A DNA stretch of 64,000 nucleotides. It comes from Sphingomonas limnosediminicola. Its GTDB lineage: Bacteria > Pseudomonadota > Alphaproteobacteria > Sphingomonadales > Sphingomonadaceae. The stretch is taken from NCBI RefSeq assembly GCF_039537965.1, contig NZ_BAABBM010000001.1, forward strand, positions 2,455,501 through 2,519,500. Reading direction: 5' to 3'. Position numbers and translations under genes: made by a program. The notes under the pieces were generated by a model. The model made no database searches. It was not told where the DNA came from and was given only the letters and a program-made list of their open reading frames with translations. Of this stretch, positions 33,111 to 41,672 are shown piece after piece. The first letter of the stretch is position 1. The number at the start of each line of letters is the position of its first letter.

Positions 33111-33127
33111 CCGTCGAAATTCGACGG
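33111..33127. repeat. Short palindrome upstream of bpt
   Basis: CCGTCGAA-A-TTCGACGG, a perfect eight-base inverted repeat around one base in the 140-base ilvA-bpt gap, 70 bases before the bpt start. Possible operator; nothing else in the gap is recognisable. Confidence 0.5.
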
Positions 33128-33196
33128 GACCAACTCTTTCCTTCGGCGTTTACCAGCCGCATAAAGAGGTCCGTAACCATTGGGTGAGGTACACGG

Positions 33197-34009
33197 GTGA
33201 GCGCACCATTTCGCTTCCCTAAATTCTTCGTAACGAACCCCAGCCCGTGCCCTTATCTGCCGGGTAAGGTGGAGCGTAAGGTCTTCACCGAGCTTTCCGG
33301 CCGCCACGCCAGCGAATTGAACGAGGCGCTCGGCCGCATTGGTTTCCGCCGCAGCCAGTCCGTCGCTTACCGCCCCAGCTGCATCGAGTGCTCCGCCTGC
33401 GTCTCCGTCAGGGTCCTCGCTTCCGAGTTCGAGGCAAGCGCGACGCAACGCAAGCTTCTCCGCCGCCACGGCGACCTGGAGGTCAGCGCCTGCAAGCCGT
33501 GGACCACCGACGAACAATATAGCCTGCTTCGCCGCTACCTTGCCTCCCGCCATCCGGGCGGCGGCATGGCGGAGATGGACGAGAGTGACTTTGCCGACAT
33601 GGTCGAGCAAACGCCCGTCCGCACCTACGTCATTGAATATCGCGAACCGTCGGTCGACGGACGGCCCGGCAAGCTCGTCGGCGCCTGTCTCAGCGACCAG
33701 CAGACCGACGGGTTGTCGATGATCTACAGCTTTTTCGATGTCGGTCCGGATGCGCGGAAGGGCCTCGGCACCTTCATCATCCTCGACCATATCGTCCGCG
33801 CCGCCCGCGCGGGCCTGCCCTACGTCTACCTCGGCTATTGGGTCGAAGGGTCGACGCGCATGGCATACAAGACGGGCTTCCGTCCGCTAGAGCGCCTTGG
33901 CCGCGACGGCTGGCGCCGGATGGACGAGGCAGAGATGGACACGCTGTCGACCGAGCCGATGGCGATCCCGACGCGCCGCAATCGCCACCGGTTGCTGATC
34001 GACGCCTGA
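33197..34009 (+). CDS. bpt: Aspartate/glutamate leucyltransferase (N-end rule tRNA-protein transferase)
   Basis: A 270-residue tRNA-protein transferase that adds Leu (or Arg in some members) to proteins starting with acidic residues, marking them for ClpAPS degradation. Family landmarks: [10 protein letters not shown] near the N-terminus, the [15 protein letters not shown] cysteine cluster (about 55-70), and the GNAT-like [13 protein letters not shown] and YLGYWVEGS motifs. GTG start at 33197. It ends 100 bases from the convergent ctrA gene, with a shared terminator between. Confidence 0.93.
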   Translation: MSAPFRFPKFFVTNPSPCPYLPGKVERKVFTELSGRHASELNEALGRIGFRRSQSVAYRPSCIECSACVSVRVLASEFEASATQRKLLRRHGDLEVSACKPWTTDEQYSLLRRYLASRHPGGGMAEMDESDFADMVEQTPVRTYVIEYREPSVDGRPGKLVGACLSDQQTDGLSMIYSFFDVGPDARKGLGTFIILDHIVRAARAGLPYVYLGYWVEGSTRMAYKTGFRPLERLGRDGWRRMDEAEMDTLSTEPMAIPTRRNRHRLLIDA

Positions 34010-34057
34010 GGTTCACGGTCCGCCTTATTGGGTCGCGCTCGGTTACAGGCGCTAACG

Positions 34058-34088
34058 AAAGAGGCGGGGCATCGCTGCCCCGCCTTTC
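34058..34088. terminator. Bidirectional terminator between bpt and ctrA
   Basis: Ten-pair stem AGGCGGGGCA (34062-34071) / TGCCCCGCCT (34076-34085) with loop TCGC; TTTCTT follows on the plus strand and CTTTCGTT on the minus strand, so it can serve both convergent genes. Confidence 0.9.
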
Positions 34089-34109
34089 TTCCCCTCCAGG
34101 AATATTCGC

Positions 34110-34823
34110 TTAAGCGACCGCGGCTTGCGGCTCGCTTTCCGTCGTCTCTTCGGAATCGCGCAGCACGTAGCCGCGGCCCCAGACGGTTTCGATGTAGTTG
34201 GCGCCGCCGCAAGCAAGGCTCAGCTTCTTGCGCAGCTTGCAGATGAACACGTCGATGATCTTGAGCTCGGGCTCGTCCATGCCGCCGTAGAGGTGGTTGA
34301 GGAACATTTCCTTGGTGAGCGTTGTGCCCTTGCGGAGCGAAAGCAGCTCCAGCATCGCATATTCCTTGCCGGTCAGGTGCACGCGGCTGCCGTCAACCTC
34401 AACTGTCTTCGCGTCGAGGTTCACTGCCAGCTTGCCGGTGCGGATGACCGACTGCGAGTGGCCCTTCGAGCGTCGAACGATGGCGTGGATGCGCGCGACC
34501 AGTTCGTCGCGGTGGAATGGCTTGGTGACATAATCATCGGCGCCGAACCCGAGGGCGCGGACCTTCGAATCCATCTCGCCGATGCCCGAAAGGATCAGGA
34601 CCGGGGTCGAAACCTTCGCCGTCCGGACCTTCTTCAGCACGTCATAGCCGTGCATGTCCGGCAGGTTTAGGTCGAGCAGGATGATGTCGTAATCATAGAG
34701 CTTGGCGAGATCGAGGCCTTCTTCGCCAAGATCCGTCGTGTAGACGTTGAAGCCCTCGCTCCCGAGCATAAGCTCGATGCTCTTGGCAGTTGTCGGCTCG
34801 TCTTCGATCAGCAGCACACGCAT
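34110..34823 (-). CDS. ctrA: Cell-cycle response regulator CtrA
   Basis: A 237-residue OmpR-type response regulator. The receiver domain has the acidic pocket, phospho-acceptor Asp51 in ILLDLNLPD and the conserved Lys in YVTKPFH; the C-terminal winged helix ([29 protein letters not shown]) is the one characteristic of CtrA, the alphaproteobacterial master regulator of cell cycle and motility genes. The chain ends in small non-polar residues (AAVA), compatible with ClpXP turnover as known for Caulobacter CtrA. Upstream lie a near-consensus CtrA box and three GANTC sites, pointing to autoregulation and CcrM control. Confidence 0.95.
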   Translation of the reverse strand: MRVLLIEDEPTTAKSIELMLGSEGFNVYTTDLGEEGLDLAKLYDYDIILLDLNLPDMHGYDVLKKVRTAKVSTPVLILSGIGEMDSKVRALGFGADDYVTKPFHRDELVARIHAIVRRSKGHSQSVIRTGKLAVNLDAKTVEVDGSRVHLTGKEYAMLELLSLRKGTTLTKEMFLNHLYGGMDEPELKIIDVFICKLRKKLSLACGGANYIETVWGRGYVLRDSEETTESEPQAAVA

Positions 34824-34870
34824 TGCTGGTCCCCCATATCGCCCTAGAGCTTACCCGCCCTTAAGAGCCT

Positions 34871-34889
34871 TGAAGCATCCATTAACCAT
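34871..34889 (-). promoter_or_regulatory. Predicted CtrA binding site upstream of ctrA
   Basis: TGAA-N7-TTAA (34871-34885) differs by one base from the CtrA consensus TTAA-N7-TTAA, and continues into TTAACCAT (34882-34889), the known CtrA eight-base half-site. It lies 48-66 bases before the ctrA start. Confidence 0.65.
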
Positions 34890-34931
34890 TCGAGGTCTGA
34901 AGGGAAAAGGTTAATATTGTGTAACGCCATG

Positions 34932-34959
34932 GATTCCTTGGATTCGTTGCACGGGAGTC
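34932..34959. promoter_or_regulatory. Cluster of three GANTC (CcrM) methylation sites
   Basis: GATTC at 34932-34936 and 34941-34945 and GAGTC at 34955-34959, three sites in 28 bases, 109-136 bases upstream of the ctrA start and ahead of the divergent pseudouridine synthase gene. In Caulobacter, GANTC methylation and GcrA control ctrA transcription. Confidence 0.7.
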
Positions 34960-35032
34960 ACAATTCGTTCTCGTCGGTCAGATGCGCGACCGGGTTTGCG
35001 CGCCGCGCGCCGACGTGCCACCGGGCGGAGCT

Positions 35033-35680
35033 ATGCTGTCCGACCGGATTCTGTTCATCGACGCTGAAGCGCTGGTGCTCGACAAGCCGGCCGGTCTGCC
35101 GGTCGATGCGCCGCGCCGCGGCGGGGAGTCGATTGCGTCACGGATTGCAGAGTTGAGCTGCGGCTTTCAGCGGCCGCCCACCGCAATGCACCGGCTCGAC
35201 ACCGACACTAGTGGCTGTCTGCTGTTCGCGCGCACGGCCAAGGCGCGCGCGATGCTCCAGCAGGCGTTCGAGACGCGCGAAGTGCAAAAATATTATATTG
35301 CCGTCGTCGCCGGTGAGCTTGCCGAAGAGGAAGGCGTGATCGACCTGCCGCTATCGAAGAAGTCGAGCGCTGAAGCCGGTTGGCGGATGGTCGGCGATCC
35401 CGGGGGCCAGGAAGCCGTGACAAACTGGCGCCGCGTGGCGGTTCACGATGGCTCTACCTTGGTCGAGTTCAGGCCGGTAACGGGACGCACCCACCAAATC
35501 CGCGCGCACGCACGTGAGGCATTCGGCAAGGGCATCGTCGGCGACCGTGTCTACGGCATGCCCGGCGGTCCGATGCTCCTTCATGCTTCGCGTCTGGTCG
35601 TGCCGCGCGAGCGCAAGCCGATGATCGACGTGATCGCACCGCTGCCCGACTATTTCGGCGAGTGGGCGAATGCGGGCTGA
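35033..35680 (+). CDS. RluA family pseudouridine synthase
   Basis: A 215-residue RNA pseudouridine synthase. The catalytic aspartate is in MHRLDTDTSGCLLF, preceded by LDKPAGLPV and followed by GRTHQIRAHA, the three motifs of the RluA group. No S4 domain is present, so this is the short single-domain form; whether it acts on rRNA or tRNA is unclear. The start at 35033 follows GGCGGAG closely; in-frame GTG 35015 and ATG 34982 are alternatives. It overlaps arfB by eleven bases. Confidence 0.88.
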   Translation: MLSDRILFIDAEALVLDKPAGLPVDAPRRGGESIASRIAELSCGFQRPPTAMHRLDTDTSGCLLFARTAKARAMLQQAFETREVQKYYIAVVAGELAEEEGVIDLPLSKKSSAEAGWRMVGDPGGQEAVTNWRRVAVHDGSTLVEFRPVTGRTHQIRAHAREAFGKGIVGDRVYGMPGGPMLLHASRLVVPRERKPMIDVIAPLPDYFGEWANAG

Positions 35681-36080
35681 GGACGTCGTTCTGCCCGAGG
35701 ACGCGCTGAGCGAGACCTTTCTCGCGGCGACGGGCCCCGGCGGCCAGAACGTCAACAAGGTCGCCACGGCGGTCCAGCTACGCGTCGACCTGTTCCGGCT
35801 CGGCCTTCATCCCGATGTCTACGAAAGGCTGAAGCGCATTGCCGGAAGCCGCGTCACGGGAGCCGGCGAGTTGCTGATTACCGCGCGGCGTTTTCGTACC
35901 CAAGATGCGAACCGCACCGATGCGCGGCAAAGGCTGGCGGAAATGATCGCCGCCGCCCATATCGCGCCGCGCAAGCGCAAGCCGACGCGGCCGACCCGAG
36001 CTGCCAAGGCGCAGCGCGTCGACAACAAGCGCCAGCGAAGCGCGGTGAAGCAGAGCCGCGGGAAGGTGACGTTCGAATGA
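35670..36080 (+). CDS. arfB: Alternative ribosome-rescue factor ArfB (release-factor-like hydrolase)
   Basis: A 136-residue protein with the GPGGQNVNK motif near residue 22-30, which hydrolyses peptidyl-tRNA, and a basic, disordered C-terminal tail (RKRKPTRPTRAAKAQ.., about 108-136) that in ArfB enters the empty mRNA channel of stalled ribosomes. It lacks the codon-recognition domains of RF1/RF2. Overlaps at both ends with its neighbours indicate one operon with the pseudouridine synthase and the methionine sulfoxide reductase. Confidence 0.92.
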   Translation: MRAEDVVLPEDALSETFLAATGPGGQNVNKVATAVQLRVDLFRLGLHPDVYERLKRIAGSRVTGAGELLITARRFRTQDANRTDARQRLAEMIAAAHIAPRKRKPTRPTRAAKAQRVDNKRQRSAVKQSRGKVTFE

Positions 36081-36559
36081 CCTACGACTTCAAGATCGAA
36101 GCAGCCGACCCGGCAACGATGTACGACGACCTCGCATCTGCACTGCAGGGCATGGTCGCCGGCGAGCCGGACGCGATCGCCAATATGGCCAATGCCGCCG
36201 CGCTGATTTTTGAGACGCTACCCGATGTGAACTGGGTTGGCTTCTATCGGAATGTGGGTGGCGAGCTGGTTGTCGGCCCGTTCCAAGGGCGCCCGGCCTG
36301 CATTCGGATCCCGTTCGGCACCGGTGTATGTGGTGCAGCGGCTGCTACGCGGCAGGTGCAGCGGGTCGAGGACGTCCATGCGTTTCCGGGCCATATCGCT
36401 TGCGACTCCGCGTCAAACAGCGAGATAGTCGTTCCCCTTTTGCGGGGTGGCGAGTTGCTTGGCGTGCTCGATATCGACAGCCCGAAGGCGTCGCGATTCG
36501 ATGAGCAGGACGAAAAAGGTATTGTCAGGCTCGCCGCAATTCTGTCGGCAATTCTTTGA
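36077..36559 (+). CDS. msrC: Free methionine-(R)-sulfoxide reductase (GAF domain)
   Basis: A 160-residue GAF-fold enzyme reducing free methionine-(R)-sulfoxide in the cytoplasm. The three active-site cysteines Cys75 (GRPACIRIP), Cys85 (GTGVCGAAA) and Cys109 (HIACDSAS) keep the 10- and 24-residue spacing of the E. coli enzyme (84, 94, 118). ILDIDSP-like LLGVLDIDSP closes the pocket. It overlaps arfB by four bases. Confidence 0.93.
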   Translation: MTYDFKIEAADPATMYDDLASALQGMVAGEPDAIANMANAAALIFETLPDVNWVGFYRNVGGELVVGPFQGRPACIRIPFGTGVCGAAAATRQVQRVEDVHAFPGHIACDSASNSEIVVPLLRGGELLGVLDIDSPKASRFDEQDEKGIVRLAAILSAIL

Positions 36560-36600
36560 TGGATACCCCTGGCAAAAAAGAACGCGCCAGTTGCGGGATT

Positions 36601-36628
36601 TTGACTTCTCGTTAATTGTGCCTGCTTA
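36601..36628 (+). promoter_or_regulatory. Candidate promoter of the two-gene envelope operon
   Basis: TTGACT (36601-36606) and TGCTTA (36623-36628) spaced by 16 bases in an AT-rich stretch, 13 bases before the start at 36641 and overlapping its leader; GGGGGT follows as ribosome site. Weak -10, so uncertain. Confidence 0.35.
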
Positions 36629-36640
36629 ACGGGGGTCAGT

Positions 36641-37072
36641 ATGAAACGAGTTGCGTACATTGCGGCCATTGCCGCCTCGCTTATCGCGTCACCAGCAATT
36701 TGCAGCGAACCGCCGGCCTCAGCGAATATGCTGACGCAAGGCATGGTTCAGATGACGCTCAAGGTTGGGGCTACGACCCAATACCAGGTCCTCGAAACCT
36801 TCGGCGGTCCGAACGTTTCAACCTTGGACGGCGAAGGAAATGAAGTCTGGGTCTACGATCGGTTTGCCACAGTCAGCTACGACAAGAGCTCCGGCTTTTC
36901 GATTGGCATGCTCGTCGGAGCCGGCGGCGGCGACGTGGCTGGCGGGGCCGGGCTGGGTTTCGGAACTCGAAAATCGAGGAGCGAGCAGAGCAGCCGGTCG
37001 ATGACTCTGATCATCAAATTCGGACCGGACAAGCGAGTTGTAGATTTCAAGTCTCGTAGCAGTTCTTTCTAG
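36641..37072 (+). CDS. Exported small protein with BamE/SmpA-like segment, function unknown
   Basis: A 143-residue protein with signal peptide (MKRVAYIAAIAASLIASPAICS). The mature part starts with VGATTQYQVLETFGGPNVSTLDGEGNEVWVYDR, the arrangement of BamE/SmpA-like domains (GxTxxxVxxxxGxP..EVWxY), then a Gly-rich stretch (VGAGGGDVAGGAGLGFG) and a final MTLIIKFGPDKRVVDF strand. A role at the outer membrane is plausible but unproven. Nine bases separate it from the next exported protein, with which it forms an operon. Base composition is visibly less GC-rich than in neighbouring genes. Confidence 0.72.
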   Translation: MKRVAYIAAIAASLIASPAICSEPPASANMLTQGMVQMTLKVGATTQYQVLETFGGPNVSTLDGEGNEVWVYDRFATVSYDKSSGFSIGMLVGAGGGDVAGGAGLGFGTRKSRSEQSSRSMTLIIKFGPDKRVVDFKSRSSSF

Positions 37073-37081
37073 GGGGTTCGT

Positions 37082-37681
37082 ATGCGTAAGATCGTCGCTG
37101 TAACGTTGGCGCTGTCCATGATTTCTGGCTCGGCAGCCGTCGCGCGTAAGAAGCCTGAGATGAGTGCGCTTGAACTGCAACAGATGCAGGCTCGTGACTA
37201 CGAAGCGCCTAAGTCGGTGACGTTTCCTGCAGCAATGACGATTCTTCAGGATTCCGGATATCGGATTACTACGGCCGACAAGGATACTGGCCTGATCACC
37301 GGAAGTGCTTCCACGAACTCGCATACCACCTGGGTGCCGTTCGTTGGATTTGGACGCTCAAAGAAGACGCCAGTCGTTTCCGTCTTCGTAGAAGATCGCG
37401 GCGCCGGATCGCGGGTGCGCCTAAACTTCGTTCTCACGAAGGCGAAGAGCATGATGTACGGCATGTCCTCCTCTGACGAGGAGCCCATCACAGACGCAGC
37501 CGTCTATCAAAGCGCATTTGAAAGGCTCGAGAAGGAAATATTCGTTCGCCAGGCCATGGCAGGACCCGCGCACGTTACGGCGGCAACGTCGCAAGTGCCG
37601 ACCGCAAGCACGACCCCGATCCCGGCTTCGGCAGACACATCGCAACAGCAAGGTCCACTATCGCCGGCGACACCGAAATAG
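37082..37681 (+). CDS. Exported protein of unknown function
   Basis: A 199-residue protein with a signal peptide (MRKIVAVTLALSMISGSAAVA). The middle (SVTFPAAMTILQDSGYRITTADKDTGLITGSAS, then VSVFVEDRGAGSRVRLNFVL) has the alternating strand-helix pattern of small periplasmic or lipoprotein-associated domains that test Fe-S or envelope folding, but I do not recognise the family. The C-terminal 45 residues are Ala/Thr/Ser/Pro-rich and probably disordered. Preceded by AGGGGG; codon use is less GC-biased than around it. Convergent with the universal stress gene. Confidence 0.7.
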   Translation: MRKIVAVTLALSMISGSAAVARKKPEMSALELQQMQARDYEAPKSVTFPAAMTILQDSGYRITTADKDTGLITGSASTNSHTTWVPFVGFGRSKKTPVVSVFVEDRGAGSRVRLNFVLTKAKSMMYGMSSSDEEPITDAAVYQSAFERLEKEIFVRQAMAGPAHVTAATSQVPTASTTPIPASADTSQQQGPLSPATPK

Positions 37682-37708
37682 ATGTTCTCCTAGGCGCAAA
37701 CGGCTGAC

Positions 37709-38182
37709 CTAGCTCAGCTGTTCGAGCCGCTCGTCGCTTAGCGATCCCGGAATTAACATTACCGGGCAGGGCAGGCGCCCCGCATCATTGCCGCAAAAGT
37801 TCGCAACCAAAGGTCCGGGATTGCCGCTGGGCGCCGCTCCAAGGACTAACGCCGCAACTTCGGCGCGGTCGCCGATATAGTCGCGAACGGTTTTCACCGG
37901 CTCGCCCTGCTGTACGATGATGTTCGCCTCGATCCCGGATTCGTCGAGGATTTCGCCGATTGCGGAGCTGACGACGCCCTCGATGCGAAGTTTCTGCTCT
38001 TCCTCGATCGCCGCCTGAACGCCGCCGAACTGTACGAAATCCTGAGGCTCGACGATTCCCAGCACTTCGATCGCGCCATTGGTCTTGGCCGCGCGCCGGG
38101 CCGCGAAACGGAGCGCAACGCGCGCTTCGTCGCTGTCGTCGACTACGACGAGATAAGTGCGTTTGGGCTGCATTTCCCCCAT
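37709..38182 (-). CDS. Universal stress protein (UspA family)
   Basis: A 157-residue single USP domain: YLVVVDDSDEARVALRFAARRA at the start, and the GAAPSGNPGPLVANF..PVMLIPG loop at the end. The usual ATP-binding GxxG-9x-G(S/T) is altered (GAAPSGNPGPLVANFCGND), so nucleotide binding is uncertain. The start at 38182 (MGEMQPK) is chosen over 38203; 38173 is also possible. Lies divergent from pdhC. Confidence 0.85.
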   Translation of the reverse strand: MGEMQPKRTYLVVVDDSDEARVALRFAARRAAKTNGAIEVLGIVEPQDFVQFGGVQAAIEEEQKLRIEGVVSSAIGEILDESGIEANIIVQQGEPVKTVRDYIGDRAEVAALVLGAAPSGNPGPLVANFCGNDAGRLPCPVMLIPGSLSDERLEQLS

Positions 38183-38304
38183 GCGTGGACTGTGCTGCGG
38201 CAATGCGCGATGAAGTGCAAGTCATCGACTAGGGTTTCGGCGCAGGCTTGACCGCGCCCGCCGCATTGGCTTTGAGCCGCCCAAGCCTTTCAGGACGCAA
38301 GCAC

Positions 38305-39636
38305 ATGCCCATCGAACTCAAGATGCCCGCGCTTTCCCCCACCATGGAGGAGGGCACGCTTGCCAAGTGGCTGGTGAAGGAAGGCGACGACGTGAAGTCG
38401 GGCGACATCCTTGCAGAGATCGAGACCGACAAGGCGACGATGGAGTTCGAGGCCGTCGACGAAGGCAAGATCGCCAAAATCCTCGTTCCGGAAGGGACGG
38501 ATGGCGTGAAGGTCGGTGCGCCGATCGCGATCCTTGCGGGCGAAGGCGAAGATGCATCGTCCGCTGCCAGCGCTGCGCCGAAACCCGACACATCGGCGCC
38601 ACCCGCTCCAACGGCTGCACCTGAACCCAAGGCCGACGCGACTCCGAAGGCGCCGCCTGCTCAGGCACCCGTTGAGACGCCGCCGGCACCGAGCGCTCCG
38701 GCGACTGCGCAGACCGGCGACCGGCTGAAGGCCTCCCCGCTCGCGCGCCGGCTGGCGCAGGCACAGAATATCGATCTTTCGTCATTGCAGGGTAGCGGGC
38801 CGGGCGGGCGCATCGTCCGCGCGGACATCGACGCGGCGGTCGGCAAAGCTCCCGCGGTGGCCCCGGCGGGCGCCCCTTCGGCGGCTCCGGCCGCGGTGGC
38901 GGCACCTGGCGGTCATGCGGTCCTCCCGGGGCCGATCGAGCAGGCGATTCCGCACGAAGCGATCAAGCTGTCGAACATTCGCAAGACGATCGCGCGGCGC
39001 CTAACGGAATCGAAACAGCAGATCCCGCACATTTACCTCACCGTCGACATTCAGCTCGACGCGCTCCTCAAGCTTCGCGGCGAACTCAATGCGGGCCTTG
39101 AGAGCCGGGGCGTGAAGCTCAGCGTCAACGATCTTCTCATCAAGGCGCTCGCCCAGTCGCTGATCGAGGTGCCGGAATGCAATGTGAGCTTCGCTGGCGA
39201 TCAGTTGCTCAAATACAGCCGGGCTGACGTCTCCGTTGCCGTGTCGATCCCTGCCGGCCTGATCACGCCCATCATTGTCGGCGCCAACACCAAGAGCGTG
39301 TCGGCCATTTCTTCGGAAATGAAGGACCTTGCCGCTCGCGCCCGCGACGGCAAGTTGCAGCCGCAGGAATATCAGGGCGGCACCGCGAGCCTGTCGAACA
39401 TGGGCATGTACGGCATCAAACAGTTCGAAGCGGTCATCAACCCGCCGCAGGGGATGATCATGGCCATCGGCGCGGGCGAGAAGCGACCCTGTGTCGTCAA
39501 CGACAGCCTGCAGATCGCGACTGTGATGTCGGCGACAGGCAGCTTCGACCATCGCGCGATCGACGGAGCCGACGGCGCCAAAATGATGCAGGCATTCAAG
39601 CGTCTGGTCGAGAACCCGATCGGGATGCTCGCCTGA
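38305..39636 (+). CDS. pdhC: Dihydrolipoyllysine-residue acetyltransferase (E2 of pyruvate dehydrogenase)
   Basis: A 443-residue E2. One lipoyl domain with Lys43 in [12 protein letters not shown] and the typical [16 protein letters not shown] start, an Ala/Pro linker, the subunit-binding domain ([28 protein letters not shown], about 155-185), a second linker, and a catalytic domain ending [13 protein letters not shown]. The PALSPTM start and this ending mark it as the acetyl- rather than succinyltransferase. E1 genes pdhA/pdhB are not adjacent; downstream come a small membrane protein, a thioesterase and E3. Confidence 0.95.
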   Translation: MPIELKMPALSPTMEEGTLAKWLVKEGDDVKSGDILAEIETDKATMEFEAVDEGKIAKILVPEGTDGVKVGAPIAILAGEGEDASSAASAAPKPDTSAPPAPTAAPEPKADATPKAPPAQAPVETPPAPSAPATAQTGDRLKASPLARRLAQAQNIDLSSLQGSGPGGRIVRADIDAAVGKAPAVAPAGAPSAAPAAVAAPGGHAVLPGPIEQAIPHEAIKLSNIRKTIARRLTESKQQIPHIYLTVDIQLDALLKLRGELNAGLESRGVKLSVNDLLIKALAQSLIEVPECNVSFAGDQLLKYSRADVSVAVSIPAGLITPIIVGANTKSVSAISSEMKDLAARARDGKLQPQEYQGGTASLSNMGMYGIKQFEAVINPPQGMIMAIGAGEKRPCVVNDSLQIATVMSATGSFDHRAIDGADGAKMMQAFKRLVENPIGMLA

Positions 39637-39637
39637 G

Positions 39638-39850
39638 ATGAAATGGATCACGGCCCTACTGCTTGGCGCGATCCTGGCCGTCGTGCTGCCGACGGGCATG
39701 AACGGCGGCGAGGGCGTGTGGACGGACAGCTGGGCGGGCTGGGGCACCATTCAGCCGGACAAGGGGTCGCCCGGACTGCTGTTCTCGATTCCATTGTGGC
39801 TCGGCGCGGCGTTCGCGCTTCGCATGGCGTTCAACTGGCACAGCCGCTGA
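39638..39850 (+). CDS. Small two-segment membrane protein, function unknown
   Basis: A 70-residue protein with two hydrophobic segments (ITALLLGAILAVVLP, about 4-19, and GLLFSIPLWLGAAFALRMAF, about 46-65) around a Trp/Gly-rich loop. Its ATG overlaps the end of pdhC by position (one base gap) and the thioesterase follows after four bases, so it is embedded in the pyruvate dehydrogenase operon. I do not recognise the family. Confidence 0.65.
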   Translation: MKWITALLLGAILAVVLPTGMNGGEGVWTDSWAGWGTIQPDKGSPGLLFSIPLWLGAAFALRMAFNWHSR

Positions 39851-39854
39851 TCTG

Positions 39855-40247
39855 GTGAGCCTCGCCGACCGCATTCCCGTAATCCGCGTGACCGCAATGC
39901 CGGCCGATACCAATCCGTACGGCGGCGTGTTTGGCGGATGGCTGATGGGCCAGATGGGCCTTGCCTGCGGGTCATTCGTGTCTCGTCGGACGCGCGGCAA
40001 GGCGTTGCTGGTGGCGGCGGACGCCATCAAGTTCCCGGGCTCGATGGCGGTCGGCGATGAGCTCAGCGTCTTTGTCGACCTGCTGAAGCAGGGCCGCACG
40101 TCGCTGCGTTTGAAGGCCGAGGCAATCGCGCGGGAGCGGGACGGCGAAACGGAAAAGATCGTGGCTGAAGGCGAGTTCACCTTCGTCGCGCTCGACGAAC
40201 AAGGAAAGCCGCGGGCGTTCGCGGAAGAGAGTGAAAGCAATGGCTGA
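39855..40247 (+). CDS. Acyl-CoA thioesterase, YciA-like hotdog
   Basis: A 130-residue hotdog protein of the YciA/acyl-CoA hydrolase group: MPADTNPYGGVFGGWLMGQMG with the catalytic-region Asn/Asp, VAADAIKFPGSMAVGDEL, then a TFVALDEQGKPR tail. GTG start at 39855. It overlaps the E3 start by eight bases. Its place between E2 and E3 of pyruvate dehydrogenase suggests control of acetyl-CoA or free CoA, as inference only. Confidence 0.87.
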   Translation: MSLADRIPVIRVTAMPADTNPYGGVFGGWLMGQMGLACGSFVSRRTRGKALLVAADAIKFPGSMAVGDELSVFVDLLKQGRTSLRLKAEAIARERDGETEKIVAEGEFTFVALDEQGKPRAFAEESESNG

Positions 40248-41655
40248 CAATTACGACGTCATCGTTCTTGGGTCGGGACCTGGCGGTTATGTCGCCGCGA
40301 TCCGCGCGGCGCAGCTGGGGTTGAAGACCGCGATCGTTGAACGTGAAAACCTCGGCGGCATTTGCCTCAACTGGGGCTGCATCCCGACCAAGGCACTGCT
40401 GCGCACGGCCGAAGTCTTCCACTACATGCAGCACGCCGACGCTTATGGACTCAGCAATGAGAAGCCGTCTTTCGACCTTGCCAAGGTCGTCGCGCGCAGT
40501 CGCGCGGTGGCGAAGCAGCTCAATCAGGGCGTCACGCACTTGATGAAGAAGAACAAGATCACGGTGGTGATGGGCGAGGGCAAGCTGACCGGGAAAGGCA
40601 AGCTCAGCGTCGCCGGCGCGGACGGCAAGGCGACGGAACTGGCCGCCAAGCATATCATCGTCGCGACCGGCGCGCGGGCGCGCGACCTGCCGTTCGCCAA
40701 GGCCGACGGAAAGAAGATCTGGACCTATCGCCACGCGATGACGCCGGCCGAAATGCCGACCGAGCTCCTCGTCATCGGTTCCGGCGCGATTGGGATCGAA
40801 TTCGCGAGCTTTTATGCCGACCTCGGCGCCAAGGTTACCGTCGTCGAAATGCTCGACCGCGTGGTTCCGGTCGAGGATGCGGAGGTCAGTGCGCAGCTCG
40901 CCAAGAGCTTGCAGAAACAGGGACTGACGATCCTTACTGGCGCCGGGGTAGAAAGCCTGACCGCTGACACGAAAGGCGTCGCGGCGAAGATAAAGACCAG
41001 CGACGGCAAAACGGCTGAGCAGCGGTTCAGCCATTGCATCGTCGCCGTCGGGATCGTGCCAAACACCGAGAATATTGGCCTCGAGGCGCTCGGCGTGAAA
41101 ACCACCAAGGGTCACATCGACACCGACCCGATGTGCCGCACCAACGTGCCGGGCGTCTGGGCGATCGGCGACGTGACCGCGCCGCCCTGGCTTGCGCACA
41201 AGGCGAGTCATGAGGGCGTGACTGCCGCCGAAGCGATCGCGCAGGAGCTTGGCAATAAGGACGTCCACCCGCACGCGACCGACCCGAAGAATATCCCGGG
41301 CTGCACTTATTGCCGCCCGCAGGTGGCGAGCGTCGGCCTCACCGAGGCCAAGGCCAAGGAAGCCGGTTACGAGGTGAAGGTCGGCAAGTTTCCCGCCATC
41401 GGCAATGGCAAGGCCATCGCGCTCGGCGAAGTCGAGGGTTTCGTGAAGACGGTGTTCGACGCCAAGACCGGCGAGCTACTTGGCGCGCACATGATCGGCG
41501 CCGAGGTCACTGAGCTGATCCAGGGCTATACCGTCGGAAAGACGGCGGAGTTGGTGGAGACAGACTTCATCCAGACGGTCTTCCCGCACCCGACACTTTC
41601 GGAGATGATGCACGAGAGCGTACTCGCCGCGTTCGGGCGCGTGATCCACATTTGA
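40240..41655 (+). CDS. lpdA: Dihydrolipoyl dehydrogenase (E3, pyruvate dehydrogenase-associated)
   Basis: A 471-residue flavoprotein. FAD motif GSGPGGYVAA, redox pair GGICLNWGCIPTK, NAD motif GSGAIGIEFASFY, and the C-terminal HPTLSEMMHE histidine are complete. The ATG at 40240 (MADNYDV) is used; an ATG three codons earlier is also open. The gene follows pdhC and the thioesterase in one operon, so this E3 probably serves pyruvate dehydrogenase, whereas the copy at 13765 serves 2-oxoglutarate dehydrogenase. Confidence 0.95.
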   Translation: MADNYDVIVLGSGPGGYVAAIRAAQLGLKTAIVERENLGGICLNWGCIPTKALLRTAEVFHYMQHADAYGLSNEKPSFDLAKVVARSRAVAKQLNQGVTHLMKKNKITVVMGEGKLTGKGKLSVAGADGKATELAAKHIIVATGARARDLPFAKADGKKIWTYRHAMTPAEMPTELLVIGSGAIGIEFASFYADLGAKVTVVEMLDRVVPVEDAEVSAQLAKSLQKQGLTILTGAGVESLTADTKGVAAKIKTSDGKTAEQRFSHCIVAVGIVPNTENIGLEALGVKTTKGHIDTDPMCRTNVPGVWAIGDVTAPPWLAHKASHEGVTAAEAIAQELGNKDVHPHATDPKNIPGCTYCRPQVASVGLTEAKAKEAGYEVKVGKFPAIGNGKAIALGEVEGFVKTVFDAKTGELLGAHMIGAEVTELIQGYTVGKTAELVETDFIQTVFPHPTLSEMMHESVLAAFGRVIHI

Positions 41656-41672
41656 TCGGGGGCATACGGGGA

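Noticed and set aside
34911..34924. TTAA-N6-GTAA as a second CtrA site
   Set aside because: Wrong spacing and one mismatch; left out of the feature list.
36612..36629. TTAA..TTAA pair upstream of 36641 as a CtrA site
   Set aside because: The half-sites are ten bases apart instead of seven.
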